DNA of 64,000 bases from Takakia lepidozioides (lineage: Eukaryota; Streptophyta; Takakiopsida; Takakiales; Takakiaceae), in NCBI GenBank assembly GCA_030704615.1, contig CM060731.1:63284756-63348755 (forward strand), in the 5' to 3' direction. Both the position numbers and the translations under genes were made by a program. This document shows, one piece after another, positions 1-11,400 of this stretch (position 1 is its first letter; each line of letters begins with the position of its first letter). Below the pieces are notes generated by a model. The model saw only the letters and a list, made by a program, of their open reading frames with translations, was not told the origin of the DNA and made no database searches.

Positions 1-99
1 GTTTACTTAAGTACTGGAGACTGTCAGTAAGTACTCCCAGTAAAGTTATGGGAAGATGGAAGTGATTCAGAGGCGACCACCGACCTCCCCTCCTCGTTT

Positions 100-420
100 T
101 GTTGCGAGTGCAGTTATTGCACAGGTCTTGGGAGGGTCCGCCCCCGACCAGTGGACCTCACGTTTGACCTTAGGCGGTCTGGTGTGGACGCGGTTTGAGA
201 GACCACCCAATTGATTGTACCGGTCCAGACCCCATCCTTCGGTACATATAGCCGCACAGTTGTGGCCATGCCACACAGCGAGCTCTCTGCCTCTTCTCTT
301 TGTGATCTTGTAGAGGAGAAGTCGGCAGAAAGCTCACACCCAACTCTCTTCATCTTCCACCGAACTCTCTTCATCTTCCGCACTCGAGCTGCTAGGGAAA
401 AGGTATAGATCTTAATGAAT
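100..420 (+). promoter_or_regulatory. Upstream region of lipase copy 1, diverged copy of the block upstream of the other lipase genes
   Basis: About 110-180 shares broken similarity with blocks upstream of the other lipases (18780-18870, 30480-30590 and, inverted, 37370-37460): an 'agttattgcac' stretch, a GGAGGG-C-rich stretch and a 'gtgtggacgcg-tttga' stretch recur in the same order. This suggests promoter DNA was duplicated with the genes. I see no convincing TATA box in this copy. Transcription start is unknown. Confidence 0.35.
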
Positions 421-529
421 TCCTAACCCCTGCGGTAATCGTTTGCACAAGATCTTCAAACAGATTTTGAGTGCGGACGGTGAGGTACATCTCTTTCTAG
501 CATACGGCAATTCTAGACCAGCTCCAAAG

Positions 530-1819
530 ATGGCTAGTTTACAGGCAGCGAAATCATTCAAAGGGGAGCTCCGGGTTGTACACGACTACTCAGACATAGA
601 TGGAATTGAGCACATCAAACAAGAAGTTAATGATGCTCTCATAGCATCAAGGGCAGCTTACGAGTCCACAAGCGAAGGCGCGGTCGAGGTCTTGAATCGA
701 AGCTATGACCTGGATACTACCAGCCAGTATGAGCTTCTCTACCACCGAGATCAGGCCAACTCCATGGCATCAGCGACCTGTGGGGGTCACCAACAAGATT
801 TTGTGATGGTGCGTAGCAGCAATGGGTACATCATCGTGGCCTGCCGTGGAACCTTCTCCATCTCTGACATTATCCAAGATGTGAAGATTGTCAAGGTTCC
901 TGTTCCTTCCACTAAAACAGGACGTGCACAAATCGGGTTCGTGGAGCGGGCCATGTGCTTGCCTATCGAGCTGTTCGTAAATTTGCTCAGAGCAGGAGAG
1001 AAACTCCTTTTCACCGGGCATTCATTGGGGGGTGCAGTGACCTCTCTCGTAGCAATAAGGGTTCTGGAGACTTTGGCTGCTGTTCCTGGGCATGGGAAAA
1101 TTTCCAGGGACAGGGTAAAATGCATCACATTTGGGACGGCACCGTTTGCCAACCTTGAGCTTGCAGACCACGTCAATTCGCAGTATCGAGAGTTTTTCTA
1201 TAATTTGGTGTCCAAGCATGACGTGGTTCCTCGTGCACACAATTTAGCTCCCCAGGTTTTCTTCCCAGCAGCAAAGTGGTTGGTCGACACGATGAGCGAG
1301 ACATGGGAGGTCCAGACCAGCAAGGCCATCATAGAGACCATGACGGGCATGCCGGTGGTGAAAGTGGCGAACAAGCTGGAGGAGGACATGCAGTGGTTGT
1401 GGCCAGCTACCCGACTATTTAAGTACATTCTTGACTGTGCAGCTGGTGACGAGGAGGCTGTCTTCTATGGCCATTGTGGGTACCTAGTTTTCCTCGATCC
1501 TGAGGCTCAAAATCCGAAATCAGTCATTCACATCGATGACATGGAGAGTTTGGGCAACGAGTTTGGCTTTGAAGGAAAATCGGTTGTTGAGATCTTTGGG
1601 GAGCATGGGTTGGCAAACTATTACGGATGCCTGCTGAAAAATCTGTCGACCATAAATGATCCTTCTTGTGAATTGAAGCTGCCTCCATCGAAATTTTTCG
1701 CTCCCAGTCAGCGACTTCCTGTGAGCGTTACCACGTCCATGCTGTCCAATCTGTCTCCCAGGTCTCTCTTGGTGCAGCTCAAAAGATTCATATTGAGAGC
1801 GAGTGGCAACGACTTCTAG
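530..1819 (+). CDS. Class-3 (fungal-lipase-like) alpha/beta hydrolase, copy 1
   Basis: Predicted 429-aa lipase of the lipase class 3 family, expected to hydrolyse acyl esters of lipids; the substrate cannot be read from sequence. The nucleophile elbow G-H-S-L-G-G is present with Ser at about residue 165, followed by the SKHDVVPR segment holding the probable catalytic Asp and a later FYGHCG segment holding the probable catalytic His. There is no signal peptide or membrane segment. The frame is open from 443, but 443 is TTG. The ATG at 530 is chosen because it matches the start context and first residues (MASLQAAKSF) of the other copies. No intron is evident. It ends in the ...RASGNDF terminus shared by copies 2 and 4. 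The EP helical domain of EDS1/PAD4 proteins is absent, so a defence-regulator name is not justified. Confidence 0.85.
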   Translation: MASLQAAKSFKGELRVVHDYSDIDGIEHIKQEVNDALIASRAAYESTSEGAVEVLNRSYDLDTTSQYELLYHRDQANSMASATCGGHQQDFVMVRSSNGYIIVACRGTFSISDIIQDVKIVKVPVPSTKTGRAQIGFVERAMCLPIELFVNLLRAGEKLLFTGHSLGGAVTSLVAIRVLETLAAVPGHGKISRDRVKCITFGTAPFANLELADHVNSQYREFFYNLVSKHDVVPRAHNLAPQVFFPAAKWLVDTMSETWEVQTSKAIIETMTGMPVVKVANKLEEDMQWLWPATRLFKYILDCAAGDEEAVFYGHCGYLVFLDPEAQNPKSVIHIDDMESLGNEFGFEGKSVVEIFGEHGLANYYGCLLKNLSTINDPSCELKLPPSKFFAPSQRLPVSVTTSMLSNLSPRSLLVQLKRFILRASGNDF

Positions 1820-2660
1820 GATCCTTTCAAGCACTTGTAGCATGAAACTTGAGCTCTAGATAGAACATTTGTACAAATATACAGTGAAACATACCCAGGG
1901 GTGCCAGAGACCAAAGTGCTTGAGACCATAGTTCTCTGCATCCATCTCGCAAGCCCCAGAAAGAACGACTTCTTTCAAAAGCAATGCCCACATGAATTCC
2001 TACAGTTTACGAAGTCGATCACATCAATGATCAATCATTAGCCACTTCAAGGGCGACAACATACTGAACATTAACTGAGCCCTACAAGGATTCAGTAACC
2101 AAAGGAATGCTCTACATACTTAGAGCAGGTTGGATTTGGAGCCAGGTGTAGGATACATCGAGAGAGACCCAACAAGAGAACAGGACTTGGACAATTGTGT
2201 ATTAGTAGTTACTGATTACTAAATTTGGATCTATCCAATTTTGACCACTGTCTTGTCCCAGTTTCCAGTTGATGATATATAAAATGATACCAAGGTGCAA
2301 CTTGAGAACCTCAATATTGAATCAGACTCAGAATCTGAGCAAAGGCAGAAATGTTGAATGTCATCCTACCTTGCTTGCATGTATGACATTTGAGCGAAGA
2401 CGTGACTCTCCAGCACGTTTGGGACCAAAAGGTGAAACTTTTCTTTTGCAAGTCTGAGCATTAGAGATTCATGATATTCGTGTACTGTTCCCGGCTCCAT
2501 AGTTTAAAGTCCAAAATTGAATACACTGCTGGAGCGTAAATGCCGCATTAGGCTTGGCTATGAATTGGTTACTCCGAGCTGCCAAGTAGTACGCTGACCT
2601 TCTCCAGTTCTCGTTTGCAAATGGCAAGTTTAGCTCAGGGTACCTCCTCAGCTGTGGCAT
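1820..2660 (+). repeat. Duplicated 3' flank of lipase genes, with an inverted sub-block
   Basis: Sequence after the stop (aagcacttgtag, then a tract around 'caaatatacagtgaaacatacccagg') recurs after the lipase copies at 20478, 21773 and 32212. About 2390-2630 is the reverse complement of 21065-21300 and is also related to 22370-22600. So the flank was copied with the gene and then rearranged. The short ORFs here have no recognisable product. From about 2660 to 3340 I see no gene. Confidence 0.6.
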
Positions 2661-3470
2661 TAAATAGAGCAACATGGGAGCTGCACTTCTTGATTCCGCT
2701 TCTGCGCTGGCATGTTTGCTCAAGGTCCACTGTGCCCAATCCCACTTTGTACTCAACTTTGCTACGCTTCAATTCAGTTATAGTGGATAATACCACCACT
2801 GCCACAGGCAGACAAAGGATACATGCTTTGAACCCGAGTAGTTGTAGACAGAGCTCTCTGGATGGAGAGTTCGTGATACTAGGCTTTCCCGTGCCTGCGC
2901 TGGCAGCGCCTTGTGGACTGCAACCAGCACTGCAAATGAAATGTGTCTGCAACATGACCACCCCCTTTTCCATCCCCTGATACTGTTGAAGGCCGACCAA
3001 GAAAGGAGGAATCACAAGAGCGGCGCATCCAGCTTGCGCTCTGCCATCTCCCTCCCCGATTTCTGGCACATGGAAGGATTTTTCAAGGATTTTTATTAGG
3101 GTTTCTATGTACAGACCACCAAACAAAACGCACGGCTGGAAATAGTAAAAGGGAAGTGGATGGCGAGCAAAGAAGGTTCAAGTACCAGAATAGAAAAAGC
3201 AAGAGCGAGGCTTTCTTTTGATAGCACAGAAATGATACCAACAATAGTTGGACTCATGGGTATGAATTCTCACAGGCTGACTCTTTCTTTCCCTTCGTAA
3301 GGAAATTCTGCTTACGAGATGTAAGCTCACTCCTTTTCTTTTGAGAATTCTTCACTCGGGGCAAGGACTACGTGCGGTGCTTCACTGGTTCATACCTTAC
3401 CCTACACGTCTCTTGTCCCAAGCTCCGTGTTACGATCACAAGAACACATTAGAGAGTTTTGTGGGTGGGC

Positions 3471-4565
3471 AATATGGAGGAGGAGATTTGGAGCAGGCTT
3501 CCTTTGGAGTTAGTGATGCTAGTGTTGGCCTGTTTGCCATATCCAAGCCTTGCCCGCTTTAAGTCGGTTTGCAAGTTGTGGAACTCCCTCCCATCCACTG
3601 CTTCTTTCCAACAACTCTGTCAGCACCTCCCTCTTCACCAACACTCCTATCTCTTGTTTTTTGGCAGATACTGGCAGGATGGATCCTGGCGTTTGTACGT
3701 GGTATACCCCCACAACTCGATGGTGGCACAAGATCGGCCTCAACCTCCCCAAGCATCATTCAGTATGCAGAGTTCTTGCTGCAGATGGAGGCTTATTTTG
3801 CATATTCATGGACAACTACTTAGGGATTCTGTACAATCCTCTGTTGGACACTTACTTAGAATTGCCTTCCCTGCCTCACGAAACTTCACCAGATTTCTAC
3901 GTGGAAGGTGTACATATGATTGTGGATAGATGCAGCAACACCTACAAGGTCCTTGTGACATCAACCGAGACGACGACGGAGTACGTTGGAGAACGCACAT
4001 CTACGACTCAACTGGCGATCGTTGGACCGAGACTGGAAACATGCCCTCAATAACCTTTCGGTATTGTTCAGGAAGTGTGATATGCGGCCCTACTCTCTTT
4101 GTTCTAATTTTTACACATGAGAACGAGAAAGACAACAATTTGATGGCTTGATTGGCACGGGTGTGTGGACTAAAGTTGCTGTACCGATGCCTGATGGATG
4201 GAATTGGTATGGTCGACTTGTAGAGAGTGAGGGGCGCCTGTTGATGGTTGGTGGGCCGCCTCGGCATCAAATTCACGTCTCACCAACAGTCTGTGTGTGG
4301 GAGTTGAAAGTTTCTACAAGGAGTGCAGAGTGGCTGGAGATTGCGGGAACTAAGCTTAGTTTCGACAAGATGTACAGTTTTCAAGTGTTGAGCCAAGACA
4401 ATCTCTTATTCATGTGGGACCAGACGCAATGAAGTAATTGTGATATATGACATGAAGCAACACACATGGACATCCATTGGATTTCCACCTGAATTGCGAA
4501 GGGCCAAGCTACACATGTACACTGTGGGTGTGGTTGCAGGTATTAGTTTTGGTCCAAGAGTCTAG
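3471..4565 (+). pseudogene. F-box / kelch-like protein pseudogene (several frameshifts)
   Basis: An F-box-like N terminus (MEEEIWSRLPLELVMLVLAC then LPYPSLARFKSVCKLWNSL) opens in one frame. The central part (WWHKIGLNLP, VCRVLAADGGLFCIF, GILYNPLLDTYLELP) is in a second frame. The continuation (YDSTGDRWTETGNMP, then GVWTKVAVPMPDGWNWYGRL) returns in other frames. The last part (VIVIYDMKQHTWTSIGFPPEL) runs to a stop at 4563-4565. The layout matches the intact F-box gene at 58552: F-box, then kelch/FBA-like beta-propeller repeats. Intact relatives serve as substrate receptors of SCF ubiquitin ligases. At least three frame changes make this copy non-functional unless some of them are small introns, which I cannot exclude. 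Confidence 0.7.
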
Positions 4566-7300
4566 ACAAACTTTTCTTTTGTTCTAGAACATGTGCCAAT
4601 TCCATCAGAGTGAAAGAAACCGGGAGACTTGTATGGCTTCTTCTTTCCCTTCTCTTGTTGGGCTCCCATGAGCCATGCCCTTGGTGCCTCATGGCATGGT
4701 TACTTTGAAGGAGATTAGTTTTTCAAAAGTTGTGGTGGGGCAAGATTAAAATATGCAACATGCATATTGATGTGATGAAGTTGGTTGTCCCTTATGTGCT
4801 CATAACTCTTGAAAGCCTCCTAACCAGTACCCAACATTAATATACTGGCATTACATATACTGCACTCTACATCATATACTTCACGACGCCAGCCTAACCT
4901 CCCTACATGACAACTTTAACATTCCTACTAGAGCCATCCACCACTGCTTCGGCAGTATCCATCTTATTGCCATCCGGTCCCTCACAGCCCTCGTGACTAA
5001 GAGCATCCCTACCGGTGGCTCGGTATAAGGGTAGGTACATCAAGTGCCTTCTATTGAGGCATGTGCGGAGTGCGCAAGAAGCTGGCGGGGCTGCAGTCGG
5101 AATGCTCCCCACCGCGCGTTGTAACGTGCAGCGGTGGGGCATGGTATTTGTGTTTTTTTCTCTCTGACACATAACTTTGCCGCTTGCCTGGCTGAAAGCA
5201 GGCCCTGGTGCGGATGCTCAAACACAAACTAAGGTAGTTACAACCAAATGTGAGCAGGTCTTGAAATGGACCCCTATTTTTGGGCCGTAAAGTGGGTTCA
5301 TACACCCTTAAATGGAGACATTGCATTCAATGGGCTAAATTGGATGCACTTATGGGCATCCTCCTCTACATGTAGATTTGTTATGTGACCATACACGTAC
5401 AAAATACTATCCGATGTGTAACTTGATTAGGGCTGCATCTTAATAAAGCAGAGGTTTTGGTGTACACACTACACACGCTCTTAGCTTAATTATTAACGCT
5501 GTATGATGGCCCAAGTGGGTCAGATTTGCGGCGATGTAATTTTCATTCAGTGCTGGCTGGCCCTGCTCACATTCAAATTCATAGGCTGCCCATTTGAAAT
5601 TCATAGGGGCATGCATAACATTAAAAAATAAATAAACAAGATAAAACCAAAAAACTGATGCAAGTAAGGGCCAGCCCATCTCCGAGGAGTTCCATTAAGT
5701 TTTTTTTTTGTAAAGTCACACTCATTTCCCATAAGAGATCGAGTCTTTGTGACCAGTCACTTCCATGCCACCATTGTGACATGGAACAAGGGCGGAGTCC
5801 TCTCTCTCTCTCTCTCTCTACTGCACTCTATGTAACTGTAATTAGTCATGTTGTCCAACACTTGACATTCTTCTTTCACACTTCCACATTGTCTTGTTAG
5901 GTATTATTCACAAGGAGCTTTGAATTGTGGAGATCCATCTCCCTTGTTTTGGAGTCCACATTTTACATGGCACATTTCGGGCTGACGGCTGATTGCTGCA
6001 AAGAAGATGTGTAACTTGCATGCTTGACCCATGACAGTAGCATGATGCATCTGTTTATCCAAGTGCTTCTGAACTTGACCAACACAATCTTGGGAAAAGC
6101 TCCATCCAAAAGTTTGGCAATACCACGGTCCTGAAGCAAAGATCAGAGATACAAATACAGCTTCTTGTCCGCGACCACTAACAAGGTGCGGGAAGAATAG
6201 CCTGTAACCTTACCTGGCTTTATATGTAAGATTGGATACACTGGCAGACAATATCCTGCTCATCCTTAGATGACTCGAGACATCGAACATGAAGATCTCT
6301 GCCTGACAAAATTTCAGTGACAGATAATGGGTGAATGGCAGTTACCTGTCCAAAGTGCTATTTGTACAAGCACGGACCCCTCTTTATTGGTCATCACTGA
6401 ACTGAAAATAGACTCGCAAATTTTCAAACTCAAGCAGGAGACAGTGGAAGTCCTGGGACACCATGATTTTTACATCGTAAAGTGAGCCGGGGGTTAGACA
6501 TATGGATCACTGCTTGCTTATACCGTGGCCTGCTGAAGAGGCGATGGGGCCTCCTTCGATGCCGAACCCTGGAGCACAGGGTCAAGGGGCAGCAATTGAC
6601 ATTGGGCGTAGATGCTGTAGCAACTGGTCGGCCAGCACAAGTGCAACCATAGCCTCCACCATCGGCACAGCTGTCTCAACCCCACCAAACAACATGTCAG
6701 CCCTCAGATTTCCCAATGTCAACCACCTCAAGGAATTAGAAGGAACTAAACACGGAAGGCAAAGAAGCGTTTGGACGAAGTTGGGCAATTTGCTAAAACC
6801 TGTACGCGCTGTAGAGGCAAACACTCGATGTCAATTTGATGTGTCAAAGATGTCATGCCTACTGGAGCATTCCTGTCGAATTAATCAAGAGCTTGAAGAA
6901 ACTTGCTCAATCCCTGAAGCTGCAAGATATGCTTAAAATGCGAAAATCATGTGAGATCGGCAAGCTCTAAGGTACTTCTGACATGAGCTTCATTGGATTT
7001 TATCGTGCAAATGTTTGTAGAGCATTAGAAGTTGTATAAAGTTGCAGTGATCCAACCCAAGTGTGCAGCGTTAGCGCAGCTCAGGAAACTCTCTTTATCG
7101 TTTGAAGAACACTTGTGGAACTCTACGCGATCGAAGCGTGCCCATTCCCCGTGCAACCTGTCACACAAAGCCGATAGAGGTTACCTCTCTCCTTCATACC
7201 TAGAAAGCATACATCTTACGGATTCACAAATCCACTTGACTTTGTTATCTTAGGGGTTGCGCATGCTATGTAAATAGCAGCGCTTCCACATCCCAAGGCA
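4566..7300. other. Intergenic stretch without a recognisable gene
   Basis: About 2.7 kb with AT-rich tracts, a short CT microsatellite (about 5799-5819) and no family I recognise. An ORF at 6502-6936 (+, 144 aa) has no signature, repeats or membrane segment and may be chance or a decayed fragment. I find no tRNA or retroelement protein here. Confidence 0.5.
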
Positions 7301-7305
7301 TACAG
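7301..7305. repeat. Left target-site duplication (TACAG) of Copia element 1
   Basis: TACAG lies directly left of the LTR at 7306 and is repeated exactly at 17829-17833, directly right of the other LTR. A 5-bp duplication is what Ty1/Copia integrases make. It ties the two LTRs 10 kb apart to one insertion event. Confidence 0.75.
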
Positions 7306-7586
7306 TATTGACAGAGTTTATAAATCTACACACATCTACAACGAGATTTCACAGCCTGAGTCCTACGGTCTGTATATTCAGACATGAGAGAGAGAAGCAG
7401 TAAGTAAGAGACAACAAGACAACTGTGTTTGATTCTTGAAAAACAAGATTTCATAACAGTCAGGCTTCACGTCTATCTGTATTCTGTCCAGTAACGAACA
7501 GTCAATATATTTGACCAGCTGTCACTAATTTAAAATCAAACTCCTCATGATGAAGGTGTGTGGATGTAAATCGTTGTAATCCTACA
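7306..7586 (-). repeat. 3' LTR of Copia element 1
   Basis: 281 bp, nearly identical to 17557-17828. On the minus strand it begins TGTAGGATTACAAC and ends in CTCTGTCAATA. It is preceded on that strand by a purine-rich tract (7587-7600, ATGAGTGGGAG on the minus strand), the expected plus-strand primer of an LTR element. One LTR carries extra bases near 7395-7405, so the copies have begun to diverge. Confidence 0.8.
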
Positions 7587-8271
7587 CTCCCACTCATAAA
7601 CATAAGCTTCATGCACGAGCCTTAAGGTACTGGCACTATGCCTTCCATGCTCCTAAATCTGATAAATTTATCAGCTGGTAGAGCCTTAGTAAACATGTCT
7701 GCAAGCTGATCCTGCGTAGGAACGTAAGCTACGTCTACCTCCCCTGCAACCTGCTTGTCTCGCCATCTCCCCCATAGTCCGCATCACAGTAACCCGTCAA
7801 GGTATTCTCAGCCTGTTCACTGCTCCCACTAAAGCAAATCCCATAGTTAGTATGCCCTTTAGATAAATGAGCTCTTCCTAGACAGTGCGAATGTTTTGCT
7901 GCACAACTGACAGCATAGGCAACGTCAGGTCGTGTGCCCAACATCGCAAACATAAGTGAGCCAACTACGTCCCTGTAAGGTAGGTACTCACTATTCTCTT
8001 CTTCGTTATCTTTGTATTGTTCAGCCACATGCAAGCTGCTTAACCTTGCATTAGGGTCAGCTGGAACAATCGCAGGACTTGCGTCATCAAATCCAAAACG
8101 TTTGATGATATGAGCTTTAGCAACTACTCTTGCCTTGAACCTCTCAATTGTGCCATTCGATTTCTGTTTGACCTTAAACACCCATTGGCACTTTATGGCT
8201 GTTCTCCCTGGGGGCAATTTGCCTAGAACCCATGTTCTGTTCTGCAGCAATGATCGATACTCTTCAGACAT
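7587..8271 (-). pseudogene. Copia element 1, RT/RNase H remnant with internal deletions
   Basis: Read on the minus strand, the ORF at 7735-8271 starts with the RT N-terminal region (NRTWVLGKLPPGRTAIKCQW, VFKVKQKSNGTIERFKARVV). It then jumps after 'AKA' to HIIKRFGFDDASPAIVPADP, so the RT core with the catalytic YVDD-type motif is missing. RNase H begins (LTGYCDADYGGD) and is again cut short. The end of the polyprotein (YVPTQDQLADMFTKALPADK) follows at about 7640-7735. Such a copy cannot reverse transcribe or move by itself. It lies next to the polypurine tract and 3' LTR, as expected for the C-terminal part of Copia pol. Confidence 0.8.
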
Positions 8272-8393
8272 GGCTTCTTTCCAGCTTTCCGAATGTCCAG
8301 ACTTAATGGCTTCCTTATAGATTTAAGGCTCATCAGGTAAAGACTCGGCTTCCGCTAAGCATGCATGAGACGATTTCTGCTTACTTCCTTCAT

Positions 8394-9077
8394 TTAATTT
8401 GACACGGTTAATACATATTCACTCAGTCTACTCGGTGGTCTCCTTTCCCTGTGTGGATTAACTCTTAGTGGTTGGACTGCTTGGTCTCTCCCACTGGTCA
8501 ATGCTTCTCCCACTCTCGTAGTTAGATCAGCATTGGTCAACAAAGGCACTACAGAAATACCACTCTCTATTGACTCATTCAATTGACAAGGTCTTGTATT
8601 TTCCTGACCTGTGATTATGTCACCAACAGGTGTGGCTACCTGGTTGTGACCATTCTGAACTATAGGAGGAATTACTGATGTTGTTGGCACATTGACTACA
8701 CTCTGAGTTTTGAAATCCAAAACATCTACAGTCAGTTTATCTCCCTGCAGTGTATTCTCTTCGAAAAGTACATATCGACTGATCGTGATTTTTCTCTTGA
8801 CAGGATCCCAGAGTCTGTAAGCTTTGTTTGTCTCACAGTAGCCTACAAACAAATGCTTGACACTCTTCGGATCAAAGTTCTTCCGTAATTCTTTCGGGAC
8901 ATGCACATATGTCGTATTCCCAAAAATCCTCAAGTGCGCAATTGATGGTTTTCTCTTGTGCCATTTCTCAAACGGAGTCTCGTTCTCCAATGTTCTGGTA
9001 GTAGATCGATTTAGTACATACACGGCTGTATGCACAGCTTCTGCCCAGAGATAAATAGGTAACCCATTCGCATACAC
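8394..9077 (-). pseudogene. Copia element 1, integrase C-terminal region
   Basis: 227-aa open segment with the typical Copia post-catalytic integrase sequence: LWAEAVHTAVYVLNRSTTRT, ETPFEKWHKRKPSIAHLRIF, then a chromodomain-like stretch ending SVKHLFVGYCETNKAYRLWD. After it comes the variable linker toward RT (PSRLSEYVLTV). It continues from the integrase core at 9011-9397 in another frame and is part of the broken pol of the 7306-17828 element. Confidence 0.8.
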
Positions 9078-9397
9078 ATGCTTCTGGCGCTCTCGACAAT
9101 TGTCCTATTTCGTTCAATATAGCCGTTCTGTTGCGGCGTATAGGGAGCTGTGGTCTCTTGCCGTATCCCTGCTTGTTGCAAGTAATCTTGGAAATATTTT
9201 CCCATATACTCTCCATCTCGATCAGTTCTAAGAATCTTGATCTCGTTACATGTTTCTGTCTTGACCTGTTTCTGCAAGACCTTGAAACACAAGAAGACAT
9301 CTGACTTCTTCTTAATGCAATAGATAAAGCTATAGCCACTATTATCATCCTTAAACAAAGCATAGTATCTAGACCCTGATGGCGAATTAACACTCAT
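9011..9397 (-). pseudogene. Copia element 1, integrase catalytic core
   Basis: Contains the retroviral integrase core (rve). SRYYALFKDDNSGYSFIYCI holds the region after the first Asp. ILRTDRDGEYMGKYF holds the second Asp. The third catalytic residue is in APYTPQQNGYIERNRTIVES, where the Glu of NGYIER is present. The core would join element cDNA ends to target DNA. The frame is broken toward 9077, so the polyprotein is no longer continuous. Confidence 0.8.
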
Positions 9398-9950
9398 AGG
9401 ACCACATATGTCCGAGTGAAAAAACCCGGTCTCTCGGATCTCTCACGATTGAGTTTTCCTTCAAATGGTAGCCTGTGCTGTTTTCGAAACACACAGCCAT
9501 TAACAGAGGCTGTCGCTTATAGCTTCAGTAGTAAGTCTCAATCCTTCTACCATATTCTTCTGATTCATCCTTTTTATCGTTGCAACATTTACATGCCTTA
9601 GTCTGCAATGCCAAACCTTCAAATCACTCATTCTTTTTTATGCTAGGTTTGCTTCAGACTCTTTGGTTCTCTCAACCAGTTCCTCATCTTTGACATCTGT
9701 GTTCCAGTCTGCGACTACAACATTTGCTTGAGTATCATTTGGATCTATGACCTCAATATCAAGCTTGTAAAGCTTTCTGTCCCTTCTTCCTTCCATCACA
9801 GTATTTCCTACTGCATCAGTTAGTTTGCAAGTATTCTTGTTATAAGTAGTTGTAAGATTCTTGTCAGCAGCTTGGCCTATGGAAAAAAGATTTTTCTTTA
9901 ACTCTGGGACATACAGAACATTCTTGATCGTCCCACGCTTCCATCTGTCA
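9398..9950 (-). pseudogene. Copia element 1, protease end and GAG-pre-integrase zinc region
   Basis: Minus-strand translation gives WKRGTIKNVLYVPELKKNLF (end of the protease domain), an element-specific linker, and KVWHCRLRHVNVATIKRMNQ, the H-H part of the integrase zinc finger. Stops and frame changes are present. The reading breaks off at about 9950, exactly where unrelated plus-strand element sequence starts. The protease active site and gag are missing from the window and were probably deleted with the 3' half of the nested element. Confidence 0.7.
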
Positions 9951-10156
9951 AGTTATTTTACCACTAGTGTGAAACTAGCTAGGAAATAGCTAGCTTTTAC
10001 ATATTGACATTTGGGATTGGCCCAAGTGTCAATCCAGGGGTCAAGGCAGATTTAGGCCCTGGAGAGTTGAGCCTCACCGCGCCTAGCTATGGCACCGTAG
10101 CGTGGATTCCCCATGGCGTGGGGTGCACTTGGCTTGACTTGTATTTGAGTGATGAG

Positions 10157-10167
10157 TTTATATATGC
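10157..10167 (+). promoter_or_regulatory. Candidate TATA box in the leader/LTR of the methyltransferase element
   Basis: TTTATATATGC lies about 200 bp into the element, the place expected for an LTR promoter. No expression data support it; only the motif and position do. Confidence 0.3.
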
Positions 10168-10904
10168 ATGAGTTTATGCTTCAGCTTTGTGAGCTCGCAT
10201 GAGCTTGTGCTTGTATTCTTCTTCTTTATCACTCGAGAAAGATGAGCTCGTATCTGTAAGTGCCAGATACGAGTTAGTTGTAGCACTTGTGGTTTTTGCT
10301 TGAGAATGAGAGAAACCAGGTTGTTATGCAAGGAGCACCGTGGAGCTCTTGGTTGTTAGGAGTGGAGGCGATGTGGGTTACGAGGTAGACCTTGGCATTC
10401 GATCTTCAACTTCAGAGATGAAAGCACCATACTGCAGGTAATTCTAGAGCACCTTGATGGTTTCAGATTGTATGCATTAGCAAGCACGATTGGGAAGAAG
10501 ACCAGTCAAGAGCAGGTTATAGTGGCTTTGGTGGCAAAGCTGAGAACTGGACTTGGGAATGCGAGCTTTTATTGTGTGAAGGATTGCAAGACCAATCGAA
10601 AGGGCTGATTTGGCTTGGGGCAAATCAGTGCACTTTGTGGAGTATGTTGAGAGTGGGTTTCAATCTCGAGCTTCAGCATTCAGGGGGCTCTTGTCATGGC
10701 AATAGCAGGGCTAGAACAGGAGCTAAGAGGTGCGGCAAGGCCATGAAATGTGCACCTAGGGTTTTAGAGCTTGGAAGAAGAGCTCTTGCACCACAAGAGG
10801 AGTGTCTTGTGGCTGGAAATGTAAGCCTTAGGGTTTCAGGAGCTTGGCAAAGGCTGTGGAGTGCTTAGTTTTGTCTTAGAGAGCATCAAGGAGCCAAGGA
10901 GCCA

Positions 10905-11400
10905 AGATAGGGGGCTGATACCTCTTGTGTGAAGAGGTTGCATGTGTGGAGCATGTATTCAGCTCATTGAAGCTTCTATCTTCAAGCTTGGAGGGCAAGC
11001 AAGGAAGAGGGAAGGGCTGACTTCCCTTATGTGAGGGCAATGCATGTGTGGAGCATGCTTTCGGCCTGTTGAAGGCTTGTACTTTCAAGTTTGGGAGTGC
11101 AAGAAAAGAAGGAAGGGGCTGGTTTCCCTGTAAGGCATGTGTGGAGCATGCTTCCAGCCCGCTGAAGCTTGTATTTTCAGGTTGGTGGGTGCAAGAAAGG
11201 AAGCAAATGGGCTGATTCTCTTGTGGTGAGAGTGGGGCATGTGTGGAGCATGCCTTCAGTCCATTGGGCTTTTGTTTTCAAGCTTTAGAGAACTAGAAGA
11301 GAAGGTAAGGGGCTGATCTGCTCTTATGTGACAGTCCGACACTTGTAGAGCGTGTTCTTAGTTGGGGTTTCAACCTCAAGCCTAGATAGAGCATGGCTCT
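10905..11400 (+). repeat. Tandem array of about 85-112-bp units in the element leader
   Basis: Four to five degenerate units each contain 'gggctgat/gggctggt', then a GCATGTGTGGAGCATG segment, then 'tgaagcttgtattttcaag', then 'gcaagaaagga'. Units start near 10911, 11022, 11122, 11206 and 11310. The core GCATGTGTGGAGCATG is itself an imperfect palindrome. No reading frame runs through it, so it appears non-coding. Confidence 0.65.

Noticed and set aside
443-529. Extended N terminus of lipase copy 1
   Set aside because: The extension begins at TTG, not ATG, and is absent from the other copies, which all start at the equivalent of 530.
530-1819. Naming the lipases EDS1, PAD4 or SAG101
   Set aside because: The lipase core is present but there is no C-terminal EP domain, and the length fits a lipase domain alone.
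6502-6936. 144-codon ORF
   Set aside because: No domain, no homologue within the window and no conserved context; not supported as a gene.
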